From assembly GCA_002803225.1 (NCBI GenBank), contig NXFV01000866.1, positions 19,647 to 83,646 on the forward strand: a DNA stretch of 64,000 bases. The letters are read 5' to 3'. The stretch is from Gamarada debralockiae. Taxonomy: Eukaryota; Ascomycota; Leotiomycetes; Helotiales; Hyphodiscaceae. The first letter of the stretch is position 1. Each line of letters begins with the position of its first letter. The notes beneath the pieces are model-generated. The model ran no database searches and was not told the origin of the DNA. It worked only from the letters and a program-made list of their open reading frames with translations. This document shows, one piece after another, positions 11,925 to 22,323 of this stretch. Made by a program: the position numbers and the translations under genes.

Positions 11925-13852
11925 TCCAGAGTCGACGCGGAAGAAGCTGGTGCGGGGATGGTGTTTTGGTCTGCTTTCTCTTGGACGGTCTCGCGGCGTT
12001 CTGGAAAAGGGGGCTCGTTTCACGGAATTGGATATGGAACATCCATAATCTCGTTGGCGTTGTGGTGCAGTGGACTGAGTCTTGGGTTTTCTTTTGTGGA
12101 GCCAAACATGTGAATTCGATCAATGATATAGTCATTTCCTCAACATTGGGTCGTCGTTAGTCAGGGTAGCATCTTACATCTTAATAGAGCATCTCCAACC
12201 ATCAGAAACATGCCGTCAGCACAAGCTAGACCAAACCAAACAACAAAACTCGATCTGAACGGTTAAACTCTCAACAAAAGACAAAATACTTGGCACTTTC
12301 ACAATCGTAACAATCACATGCAAAGAAACCCAAATCAACACTCAAAAGCAGCTAAATCAGCTGACTTCTAATAGAGAAGGACTTCACAACAGACTCGTAC
12401 GAGTAAGCTATCTACCAAAAAGAATGCTCCATGCAACATGAGTTGTCAAAATCTTATTCAACCCATCCTCCTCATTGGCCGACCGAAAGTACTCGGATCG
12501 ACGATCTCTACTATAATCTCAAGTACAACTGCCAATGAAAGGCACTCACTCACCGCTGCTCTATCGCCGATATCGTGCAACGCGTTATCGCAAACCAAAA
12601 AGGGAATCCTAAATGAAAGACACGGCTACAACCCACTGCGCTGCAGCCAGCAGGCCGAGATTTGTCCAAGATTCACCACCAGCCGTTGAAAGCACGGGAG
12701 TGAAATGATTCCTTTGGGTGGTACGAGGAAAAGACCTATCGGCTCTCTCATTGATAAAGGATATGCAATATCATGACATGGACACGCTGCATGTACATGG
12801 CATATGTAGGAAGTTGAAGCATCTGGGCTCTCACGAAACATTTTATCTGGAGGATTTTCGTCTACAGCGCAAGGAGCCAAGCGATGGTCTCCTCTCCGCG
12901 AGTCGCACCGCAAGCGGAAGTCTGTGCATGGAATGCTCTAGCAAAATATGGCGTCGCTTAAGTCATGTCTCACCGCTCGCTGCGAATGTGAGGGTGAAGC
13001 TTTGGGCGGAAGAATGTTTGTGTGTCTCTGCATGCAGATGCGATTTTCGGCTGCTTTTTATCCAGTTGTTGCAAAAATTATTCTTGTCCGACCAGAGAGC
13101 GAGTTTCTGGGTTTGGCGGGGTGAGTGAGAGCGACATTTCGAGACAGTCAGGTGATGATTTGCCTCCAAAGAACTCGCTCATGAATTACGAGGTATCAGG
13201 TTTTTGGGGGGGGGGGGGGGTGGATATAAAAAATTGTTACCTCACACTGACGTAAAGAGGCAATATCAAAGGAGTCAATTGAGAGTCGAAAATTTTGCCT
13301 CGGGTGGCACTTTCTTCCTCTCATGGATATCTTGGATAGCGCACGGATAAACCAATGCAGCCTTTCCCACCTTTCCATCCAATTCCATTCCTCAAATGCA
13401 CTTCTAGCTTATCGGCTGCAATTGACATGCAGCAATTAGCAGGCTTTTGGAGGGTAATTTTGAGCCGCCCCATGCCCGACCGACTCCCAGCCCCACCATC
13501 AAACATGCGCAAGCAGCCCCAGTCTGGCCTGTCGGCTCCAATTTTCGACGTAACAACCAGCCTAGACTCACTCCTACCATTTACCCTATAACACGACCAC
13601 CGCCCCTAGATTATGTCTCCTCTTACTTTCCTGTCTTTACCGCAAGCAGCTTTCTTCTTCCCCTTCTGAAATCACTTCTAAATTGCTTTCGATAGAGACT
13701 TGGTCTCAACTGCCTGCCCCTCTACCTCTCAGGATCAATTGAGAGTATTTAAGAGGGAAGCGAAGATCGGGAATTGAATTGATTGATTTCTCTGCCAATT
13801 CCTCAATTCTCGCATCTTCGAAGTCGTAAGATTCATAAAGATCTGAATAGCA
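11925..13852. other. Intergenic with a 15-base G run
   Basis: No supportable gene in 1.9 kb. A homopolymer of 15 G occupies 13206-13220. The last few hundred bases are pyrimidine-rich and probably form the promoter and leader of the MFS gene starting at 13853. Confidence 0.45.
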
Positions 13853-15571
13853 ATGGTCCTAACAAGCCAGAGATCCAATCGAGACCCCGAGAAGTTTCCC
13901 ACTGTTCAATTATTCTTACTTGGTACGTCTTCTCCGATTTTTACGTCACCCGCATCCTCGTTACCATCCCAACTCCAATTCCTCCATTCCTATTGAGAAG
14001 GTCACTGACACCACATTCCAGCCATTGTCCGCCTCGCCGAACCAATCGCTTTGACCTCAATCTTCCCTTATGCTTGGCCACTCGTCAAGAAATTCCAAGT
14101 CGGAGACGAAAAAGATGCGTCCTTCTATGCCGGGCTTCTCATCTCCGCGTTCGCGCTCGCGGAGTCCTTGACTGGCATGTTCTGGGGTGGCCTGTCGGAT
14201 CGAATTGGAAGAAAGCCTGTGTTGCTTACAGGATGTCTTGGGACGGTTATGAGTTTAGTTATGGTGGGATTTTCGTCAAATATATGGTTCGCTTTGGCCG
14301 GGAGGGCGATTGGAGGGTTCTTGAATGGGAATGTAGGAGTCATTCAAACGATGGTGGCGGAGTTGGTAACGAAACCTGAACATGAACGTAAGTTCCTACT
14401 TTTTGGATTGGGAGGATGGAAGATGCTGATTTAAATAGCAAGGGCATACTCGATAATGCCTTTTGTCTGGTCTGTTGGGACGATAATTGGACCAGCGATT
14501 GGCGGAACGTTCGCAGATCCAGCGGTCAACTTTCCCAATACCTTCTCCCCAGACGGACTCTTCGGACGTTTCCCCTACCTCCTCCCGAATCTCCTCTGCG
14601 CCTCCCTCCTCGTAGTCAGCATCCTAGCGGGCTATTTCCTCCTCGAAGAAACACACCCAGACATGCAACCCCGCATCTCCCTTCCAGACACTACCTACGT
14701 CTCCGACGAAACGCCCCTAATCGCCACAGCCGACGCAATCAAGACCCCAGCAGTCGATCTACGAGCAGAAACATACGGTACATTCGAAGGCAGCGATGAT
14801 AGCAAATGGCGACATTCACACACAAAGCTCAAAACACCCAAAATCTTCACAAAACGAGTCATTTGTCTGATCATTGCCCTGGGGATATTCACCTATCATT
14901 CAATGACGTATGATCATCTCCTTCCAATCTTCCTAGAAGATGAGCGCCGCGAAGCATTCTCTGCATTCTCCCAAGGCATGGACCTGCTCTCCTCAGCAGG
15001 CGGACTCGGTCTCAGCGTCCAGAAGGTGGGAGTCATTATGTCTATAAACGGCATCATAGCGCTCTTCGTCCAAGCAGTGATCTTCCCACTCGCAGCTGAA
15101 ACCCTTGGGATCTACCGACTGTTCATCCTCGTCACGCTACTCCATCCAGTTGCGTATTTCATCATGCCGTACCTGGTTTACCTCCCTCCCTCGCTTCTCT
15201 ACCCGGGAATCTACTTCTGCCTTTCAGTCAGAAATCTGCTCTCGATCCTCGCATACCCCGTACTTTTGATCTTGATCAAGGAAGCTACGCCCTCGCCTTG
15301 CGTGCTGGGGAAGATCAACGGATTGGCCGCAAGCGCGGGCGCAGCGTGCAGGACTGTGGCCCCCCCGGTGGCAGGATATCTGTATACGATGGGTTCGAAG
15401 ATGGACTTTACGGGGCTGGCGTGGTATGGGAGTGCATTTGTAGCGGTTATTGGAGCTATTCAAAGCTTTTCCATCAAGCGAGTGAGATCTGATGTCGTTG
15501 AAGATGATATCGAGGAGTTCAAGAAGGAGTTACCTGTTGTGCTTATTACGGAGGTTGATGAGTGGTATTGA
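13853..15571 (+). CDS. MFS transporter, DHA1/ZRT1-ZIFL-like subgroup
   Basis: Integral membrane major facilitator of 522 aa. Three exons: 13853-13922, 14022-14387 and 14439-15571. Donors are GTACGT and GTAAGT; acceptors are TTCCAG and AATAG. The first exon gives MVLTSQRSNRDPEKFP and splices into LAIVRLAEPIALTSIFPYAW. The second exon has motif A (GGLSDRIGRKPVLLTG) and ALAGRAIGGFLNGNVGVIQT. The junction to exon 3 restores EHEPRAYSIMPFVWS followed by GTIIGPAIGGTFADP. A central loop of about 90 residues (from HPDMQPR to KIFTKRV) separates the two six-helix halves. This layout is typical of fungal relatives of plant zinc-induced facilitators and yeast YCR023C. The substrate is unknown. It is not a paralogue adjacent to the 6.5-kb transporter, whose motifs differ. 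Confidence 0.92.
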
Positions 15572-16057
15572 ACCTCAAGGGTAGAAGACTGGTGTTGAAG
15601 AATTGGTGGGAATCAGAGATAAAAAGAGGAGTGGGACTTAGAGGAGTGGATTTGCTGGAGTTTCTGGTTATATGGGCATTGGGACGGCGTCTTGACTACG
15701 GTTTAGCAAGCGTCTGGTTTTGGTCTAGCTTTACAGTATATTACGATTGTTTTTGGGGTGTTATATACATAGGGGCTCGAGATTAGACTGGCTTTTAGGT
15801 TTATGTACATGACGAAATGAAGAAAAAAAGACATATCTAGAATTATGAACACTCGCTTCGCTGACACTTCCGTGACTGCTCGAAGCAAAACATAAAGATT
15901 CCCATAAGCAGTGAAACTCTAAATCAGGTTCGAAATTTTTCTAAAACGCTTCTGAGTTATTCTCAAACCATGTCGTCTCGTCATCTCAGCTCATTTCCTT
16001 GTATCCGTGCATATTCTTCCATCTGGTCTCATCTCACTATCTCGCTCCTCTACTTTC
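15572..16057. other. Convergent intergenic region
   Basis: 3' flanks of the converging MFS (+) and F-box-like (-) genes. No further feature seen. Confidence 0.4.
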
Positions 16058-17254
16058 TCAATCACTGACAAACCCTCCTAGCCCTTCCACACTCTCCAAA
16101 TCCTCCAACACGAACCCCTTTCGACTCTCCCACTCCCACATGTCGCCCTGCACCAAAAAGCACTCCTTGTCCAAGTCCAACCCCTCAAGAACCCTCTCAA
16201 ACACGCTCCTCCAAGTCCCTTCCATAAGATGCACGCCTCCATTGGCTTTCTGATGTGGAGCTTTACTCCCTATTCCTCCAAGTTGCACTTTCTTCAGCGT
16301 CCGATGGTGGCGGAGAAGGAAGGAGACGAGTACGTTCTCGGTGCAGAAGATCCCTTCGAACTTCAACTCCCTCAGATTTTTGAATGTGAAATTGTGTTTT
16401 GCGAATGAGGATAGAAGGGGATTGATATCAGTCTTCCTCCGTCCCTGGAAACTCAAGTTGAGACTCTGCAGCCCGGAAGCGGAGCGTAAGCAATGGGATA
16501 AATTCTGGCAGGCTAGCGAGGTGTGCCGATACGTATCGCTGCAATCCAACACCAAACTCAAGCTCGTGAGCGGTATGAAGATTGTTGAGATGATCATAGC
16601 TCTCTCCATGGCCTTTTCGGCGAAGAACTCGAAAGGCAACCTATCATGGCTCAACTCCTCTACTCTCGCCGGTGAGCCACTCATCGCTGAAAGCAAAGCC
16701 GTGAAGCGTTCCATTGTAGGGTCGCGGGGGAGGAGGCGCGTTGAGGGGATATTCCAGATCTGGCGCAGGAGTTCCGTCCTCTCGTCGTCCTGAGGGAAAG
16801 GGCAGGTGGCGAGAGAGACGACAACTTTTTGCAGGTGAGGGAGGCTCTTGAGCGCTGGGCCGAGGAGTTGGGGAGCGCAGGCAGAGGGCATGTGGAGTTC
16901 TTTCTCTGAACGGAATGTTGCGTATGCTCCCCATGCCATCTCCTGCGCCGCGAGCTTGTCATCCGGATCTCTCATGTACTGGATGAAATAACTGTTATGC
17001 CGGGCATGGTATTCATTTATCTCTCCCAAATTGATGAAAAGGTTTTCTATTCGCTGGGAGAAGATGGGAATCTGGGAGACGGTGAGCAGGCGCTGGAAAT
17101 CGGGACGGTGGGGCAGGGTGGTGAAGGTGGAAGAGATGAGGTATTCGAAGCCGAGGTGGCCCCAGGTGCGGGAGGTGAGGCGGAGGGATTTCAGGGCAGG
17201 GAGAGAGCAGTGGATTAGGATTGTACGCCGGAGCTCAGTTGGGAGGGATTCCAT
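16058..17254 (-). CDS. F-box-like domain protein
   Basis: A single uninterrupted frame of 398 aa. The N-terminus MESLPTELRRTILIHCSLPA continues LKSLRLTSRTWGHLGFEYLI, which has the F-box-like pattern (LPxEL...I...L..L..LRLTSR.W). This is normally the Skp1-binding surface of SCF ubiquitin ligases. The remainder is leucine-rich but without regular repeats I can define (LTSLSLVLDCSD, LRSASGLQSLNLSF, FKNLRELKFEGIF). Fungal F-box-like proteins of this size are numerous and fast evolving, and their substrates cannot be inferred. The ATG chosen is the first in frame and gives the expected domain at the extreme N-terminus. The neighbours give no functional clue. Confidence 0.75.
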   Translation of the reverse strand: MESLPTELRRTILIHCSLPALKSLRLTSRTWGHLGFEYLISSTFTTLPHRPDFQRLLTVSQIPIFSQRIENLFINLGEINEYHARHNSYFIQYMRDPDDKLAAQEMAWGAYATFRSEKELHMPSACAPQLLGPALKSLPHLQKVVVSLATCPFPQDDERTELLRQIWNIPSTRLLPRDPTMERFTALLSAMSGSPARVEELSHDRLPFEFFAEKAMERAMIISTIFIPLTSLSLVLDCSDTYRHTSLACQNLSHCLRSASGLQSLNLSFQGRRKTDINPLLSSFAKHNFTFKNLRELKFEGIFCTENVLVSFLLRHHRTLKKVQLGGIGSKAPHQKANGGVHLMEGTWRSVFERVLEGLDLDKECFLVQGDMWEWESRKGFVLEDLESVEGLGGFVSD

Positions 17255-17958
17255 TGCTGAAGCTTCCGGGTTCCTTGGATAGAGGTGGAGGGCTAGGGAC
17301 GTGAGGGGGCTTAAGAGTTATCGGGGATTCTAAGATTGTTGTGAGGTTGGCTTGCTATCCTCTCTGAAGACTGCTCTCAAGCTTTGCTCTCTCTCTGACA
17401 TCGAGGTTCCCTTAACACTCGTTTTTGGAATCAAACAGGTCGAAGTCAACAAGTAGGTTTCCGAGCGTGATAAAAGACTGGAAGAGCTTTGAAAACTCTT
17501 TTTCCCTATGATTCAACACTGAGAAATTCGAGTATTCAATAACTCTGGTTCGAAATCTCAACAGGAGTCGTTTATGATAAACCTGTCTTATCGTCAGCGT
17601 CGAACAAAGTAAAGAGCGTCATAGAAGCGACCTTGATGGAATCACAATTGCATCAGATGAGTTCACGAAATGGCGGGTAATTAGGAAATTGAACTATAGA
17701 GATGCCAAAGGAAATATGCTGGAGCAAAAACCTAAATGAGGCTGAACCTGAAACGAAACAAATGCAGCTGAAGAATCCAGACATCGTCGATGGCGGGGTC
17801 AATCCCACTTTAAATCCGAGTTGCTCACTCGCTTGGAATTTCCCATTCCATCACCAAAGCTCCACCACCACCAATTTCTATCGCAAAAGGCCCTTCACTC
17901 ACTACTCACGAAACAACTCTCCCTCCCCATCATCCCCCCAATTGAACCAAATCCCACA
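17255..17958. other. Divergent intergenic/promoter region
   Basis: Lies between the F-box-like gene (-) and a small membrane protein gene (+). The last 150 bases before 17959 are strongly C/T-rich, as in many fungal leaders. No gene seen. Confidence 0.4.
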
Positions 17959-18290
17959 ATGTCATCCCCCTTCCAGTACGTCCCCCCTTCTTATCTATCT
18001 GTCCCCACCCCGTCTTCCCCCACAGCTCTTTCCCCTTTCCGCTCCCCTTTACAATCAACAGAACTAACACTCCCCGCAGAATCTTCCGCAACCTTACCCC
18101 CCGAACACGCATCGGCGTCGGGCTGGCCTTCCTCGCCTGGGGCACAGCCGGTCTTTACATCTCGGATAGGGCAGAGAAGAAGTTAGGATTTGAAGCGAGT
18201 GAGAAGGATAAGGCTGCGTTGGATGGGGTTGTGCCTAGGATTACGATAGTGGATAGGGATGAGCAGGTTGGGAGAAAGGGGGAGAGTTGA
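17959..18290 (+). CDS. Small single-pass membrane protein, probably mitochondrial
   Basis: Two exons, 17959-17975 and 18080-18290, encode 75 aa. The 104-nt intron has donor GTACGT and acceptor CCGCAG. The joined start is MSSPFQIFRNLTPRTRIGVG, a short basic amphipathic N-terminus. One membrane segment follows (VGLAFLAWGTAGLYISD), then a charged tail (RAEKKLGFEASEKDKAAL, PRITIVDRDEQ). The basic N-terminus plus a single helix near residues 18-34 suggests an inner-mitochondrial-membrane protein such as a small respiratory-chain or assembly subunit, but I cannot name it. It would be missed by ORF-length filters because exon 1 has only 17 bases. Splice choice is supported by the hydrophobic segment being readable only in the joined frame. 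Confidence 0.7.
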
Positions 18291-19181
18291 GGGATGGGGA
18301 CTGTAGGATGAATGATGATATATTTGAAGGGAGAAGGAGGGGAGGAGAGAGAAGGGGCGTTGTTGCGCATATGAGCTTGGAGAGAGGACGACAGCAGATT
18401 AGTGGGCGAGTAAAGGCTCTGCTGAACGATTCACCAAAAATACTCGTCAAGGGAGTGAAGTAAATATCACACAGGGTTTGAGTTAGAGGCGAAGTTTGGG
18501 ACGATGTCCTCAGTTAGAAGCACAATGGTGTATTGGAGAGAGCATGAACCCTCTAGGGACGATTGTAAAGGCGCACGTTACAGAACTGTAGCCTCAATTT
18601 GCGAAGACCTGGTGAAGGGCGACACTCCAGCAACTCAGTTACCAGTGAGAGAAGGCAACGGGAGACACATTTGCAAAGCCAGTTTTGCGGTTGGAGAAAT
18701 ATCGGAAAAGTTCGACTTTTTGCCATTTTTCTCCTTTTAAAAACTATGAACAAATGGGTTAGCAGGAAAGAGATTACAAGCATTGAATGCAAATGCAAGC
18801 TCTGCCTGAGAAATTGGTCTCTTCCCACATCACCCATATTTATACCAACAACACTGCAAAGCAACATACTCAGATCTATAACGCACCCCAGTCACCCAGT
18901 CGTCAGGCATATCCTCCCCTTCCCTTGCCCTCGCGCACGCATTCATGCCCTCTCCTCTCGTCTCGTTCATATCGACATTTAGCAAGCAATCAATCTCGAT
19001 CCATCCTTCGCCTGCAAATGCAATGCGCCATCTCTATTCCCAATGCAATGTCGAACATTTTGTGCGAAAAATCGCCCGTCATCAACTGTGTTAAAGACGG
19101 GATGAAGAAAATGAACAAACGCCAACCCAATGCAGCAGCCCTTTTAAGGCAATCCTCTATATGTCGTCCGTCCAGTCGTGT
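18291..19181. other. Convergent intergenic region
   Basis: 3' flank shared by the small membrane-protein gene and the C2H2 factor gene. Nothing beyond short chance frames is seen; part of it is probably the long 3' UTR of the factor. Confidence 0.4.
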
Positions 19182-22100
19182 CTATGCCATGCCATTCTCA
19201 AATTTCGTATGTACGCCTCCTACCGGAGAATTGTTCTGCGAATTGATCGGTTTAAAGAGTTGAGCCATGTCTAATGTCAAATCCCTAACGCCGTAGTCCT
19301 TGTCGATATCGTTCACTGATCCAAGCTCCTCTCCTCGTCTTGCACTGTCCGAAACAACGTATGCTCTGACCTGCTTCAACATGCTGATGATATACCCGAA
19401 GCGTTGATCCGGCGCCATCTGCCAATCCAGGGTGCTCTTCATCAACAACTTGGCAAGCCAGTAGAAGTGGACGCCATCTCGGCAGAAGCCAAGTCGGCGG
19501 TTGGCCGTGGATGTAGGTGGGTATTGTACAACCATGTCCTCATCCCAAGCTTTCTTCCACTTCTCAAAAGCGTGACTGGTAACCTTCAAGAGCTGGTGTG
19601 TCATCGGCGACTGAGCACCAGATTCCACAGGGGTAGCTCGTCCACTGGTGTTGGTACTTGGAGCGCCGCTACCGGTTGGATCAACGCCTCTGGCCACCCA
19701 ATCATTCTGACCCAGTGGTGTACTTCCAGCGCTCGAGGGGAATGCCAAAACCTGCCCGTTCAATTGGCTCGATTCCTGAGATTGTTGCCTCTGAGCTGTC
19801 CAAAGCTGGATATGCAGTGCGTGGACAAGTACAAATTTTGAGTATAGGTTTGTCGTTCCAGGTTGGAGGTCGTAGACGCTGTGCATGAGTGCCTTCAGTG
19901 CGGAATGCATTTCGGGCTGCTTGGCTCGTCGGCTTCCAGAAGGGTTTCTGTCTTTTGCTAGGGCAGGTCCATGTAAGCCAAGAGCTTCGGAGCACTCGGT
20001 ACTTGAACGGGCCTCCCATGCGGCATCATCTGCGGGAAGGGGGATTCGGATTTCAAGCATCTCCAGCAGAGGTGCGGTGTTGAAGTAAATGACCATCGCC
20101 GAATCGACAAGGAAGATTGTATACATCAATCTGGATCGTTTCTCCTGCTCTACCCAAGTTTCCCAATCGAAACTTGCCATATTGAAATGCTCGACAACCA
20201 CATTGGGCTGGTGCAATGCGCTGAATGGAGGGCTTGTCTTGGGTTGCGTGAGACCAGCTTTTCTTGCCAATGCGACGACCAGTGTAAATTGTCGTCGAGC
20301 CTTTTCACGCTGAATAGGAGTACCGTGCCAAGTGAAAAGTACCTGCATCAGTAGTATGGCGGTAATCTGCTCAATTTCTGAATTGGTAGATCCAAAAGTA
20401 CCATTCTCAAATCCGCTAGAGCCGCTGGTGTCTCTCAATATCGTAGCATAGACTTGAGAATTACTCTCTGTGACCACTTTAGCGAGTTCCATCATCTCTC
20501 GAACTTGTGTCGGAGCTATGCGATCAGAATAGACAGCTCCAATACAGATTATTGCGAGGAGCAGACCATCGTAAGCTTCAGTAATTCGAAAGGTTGGCAT
20601 GTGAATGATCGGGAAATGAACTTGGAAACTGGAAAATTTTTCTAAGAAGTGCTTGATGTTATCCGCGGAGAGGAATGCCCTCATCTCTGTGCTTCGACTA
20701 GTGATCTGGTTGTTTTGGGGGAAGCAGAAAAAGATCAGGCGGTGGGAGATCTCCTGGTAATAATCATTTTGAATGTTCCATTTTGGATAATCAGAGTTGG
20801 CGCCAAGGTCATGAGAAGCACCCGAGTATACGCCATTGAAGAGACCGTTGTTTGAGTTGGGTAGAGAGGGCTCGGTCTTGATATTTACTTGTGGATTGGC
20901 GAAATTGGCTTGGTATGGGGATGTGAATCCGTCGTGAGAGTTTGATGGGAAGACCTGAGACCAAACACCAGGTTGCTGTCTTGCGTTGTTTCCAGCATAC
21001 AGCGATAGGGAGTTTCGTGCGTTTGGAAGATGCGACACGCTCGCGGTGGACTGGTTGGCGGCGAAATCATAGCCCTGGCTGTATGAGTGACCATTTTGTC
21101 CGTTGGGCATACTGAATGCGATTGAAGGATTCATACCAGTAGGCATGGAGCTCGCAATTCCAGCATAGCTCTGGCCGTAGCTTGCTGGATTCGAGCCTCC
21201 CGGGCCAAGACCCGTCATGCTTCCCCCGTCCCTGCTTAGTCTCTTCAAGTTGTTGGCCTGCGCGGCTTGTTCGTCTGTTATATTTGAGCCTGCGTCGGGT
21301 ACGCTGCCATCAGATATGACGCCGAAAGGGTGCAATGCCGGGTCGTTCAAGCTGCCCATTCCATTGGTACCCATCAAGTCACTCTCATTAGACATTGAAG
21401 GTGTGTTTTTGTGAGGTCCAGGATGAGATTTCTTCAAATGAGCTTGCGCATGAGATAGATGGCTGGCTCCAGTGGGGTTGCCGCGGCGAATGGAGCACTT
21501 TTGGAAGTGACGCTTCAAGATATCACTCCTAGAGAAAGTGTCTCGACAAAGTACGCACATGTACGGTCGGTCGCCAGTGTCTGTACGAGGTTAGAGCGGT
21601 CTGTTGACCGGGACAATTCTAGGACTTACGTCTAAGGAGATGGCGTTTCAAATGCTTCGCATGAAGATAAGTTTTCGTACAGTGGGGACAGGGAAATTTT
21701 CCATCAGCATCCTTTTGGGGGATAATGGCACCCTTGGCAGAACCCGTAGTCGCGGTCACTGCAGGTCTGCCAGGAGCACTGGGCAATATTCCTCTCCGTC
21801 CTTGGGAACCAACAACATGAGTGGGCTGCTCTTCCAACATCATGGCTGGTTGAGAAAGCATACTGTTTTGACCGTACGGAGACGCCATCGAAGGCTGCAT
21901 ATGCATCCCGTTCGCCGGCATGGGTCGCAACGGTTGAGGCATCCTACCGCCGCTCGGAGCTGGAGCAATGGCTTGAGGCTGTGTCATGGCAGTCGAGGAT
22001 TGAGGGAGCATGGAAGATGAAGTTCGATACACCTGCTGCTGTTGCTGGTAGTTGTTGGCGGGCATCATGTATCTGGACTGTTGCGACATTTGGCCCTGGG

Positions 22101-22323
22101 GAAAATTGCCCATCATGTTACCGGATCCGGGAGTATTTGGTGTAGCTGGTGTCCTCGGTGTATGAGGATTGCTGCCATAGTTGTTTTGCATTGCAGCATG
22201 CTGCGGTTGTAGAGGAGGTAGTGTCGTATGGGTAGAGAGGTTTGAATTGTGTTGAAGTTGATGGGGAGAGACTCCCGGTAAAGAATTACTGGCGCTCATC
22301 CCGTTGTTATAGTAGGAGTCCAT
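19182..22323 (-). CDS. C2H2 zinc-finger transcription factor with fungal_trans domain
   Basis: Nuclear DNA-binding regulator of 1030 aa. Two exons: 22323-21630 and 21580-19182, separated by a 49-nt intron (GTAAGT...TACAG). The first 200 residues are Gln/Pro/Met/Ser-rich (MDSYYNNGMSASNS..., NNYQQQQQVYRTSSS), typical of an activation or disordered region. Two tandem fingers span about residues 212-260. Finger 1 is CPHCTKTYLHAKHLKRHLLRH, whose final His codon is completed only by splicing. Finger 2 is CVLCRDTFSRSDILKRHFQKC, a C2HC variant followed by SIRRGNPTGASHLSH. The C-terminal half contains the fungal-specific factor region (FLEKFSSFQVHFPIIHMPTF, EQEKRSRLMYTIFLVDSAM). The arrangement resembles the NsdC/Klf1-like class of fungal C2H2 factors. 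Targets cannot be inferred from this window. Confidence 0.9.
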
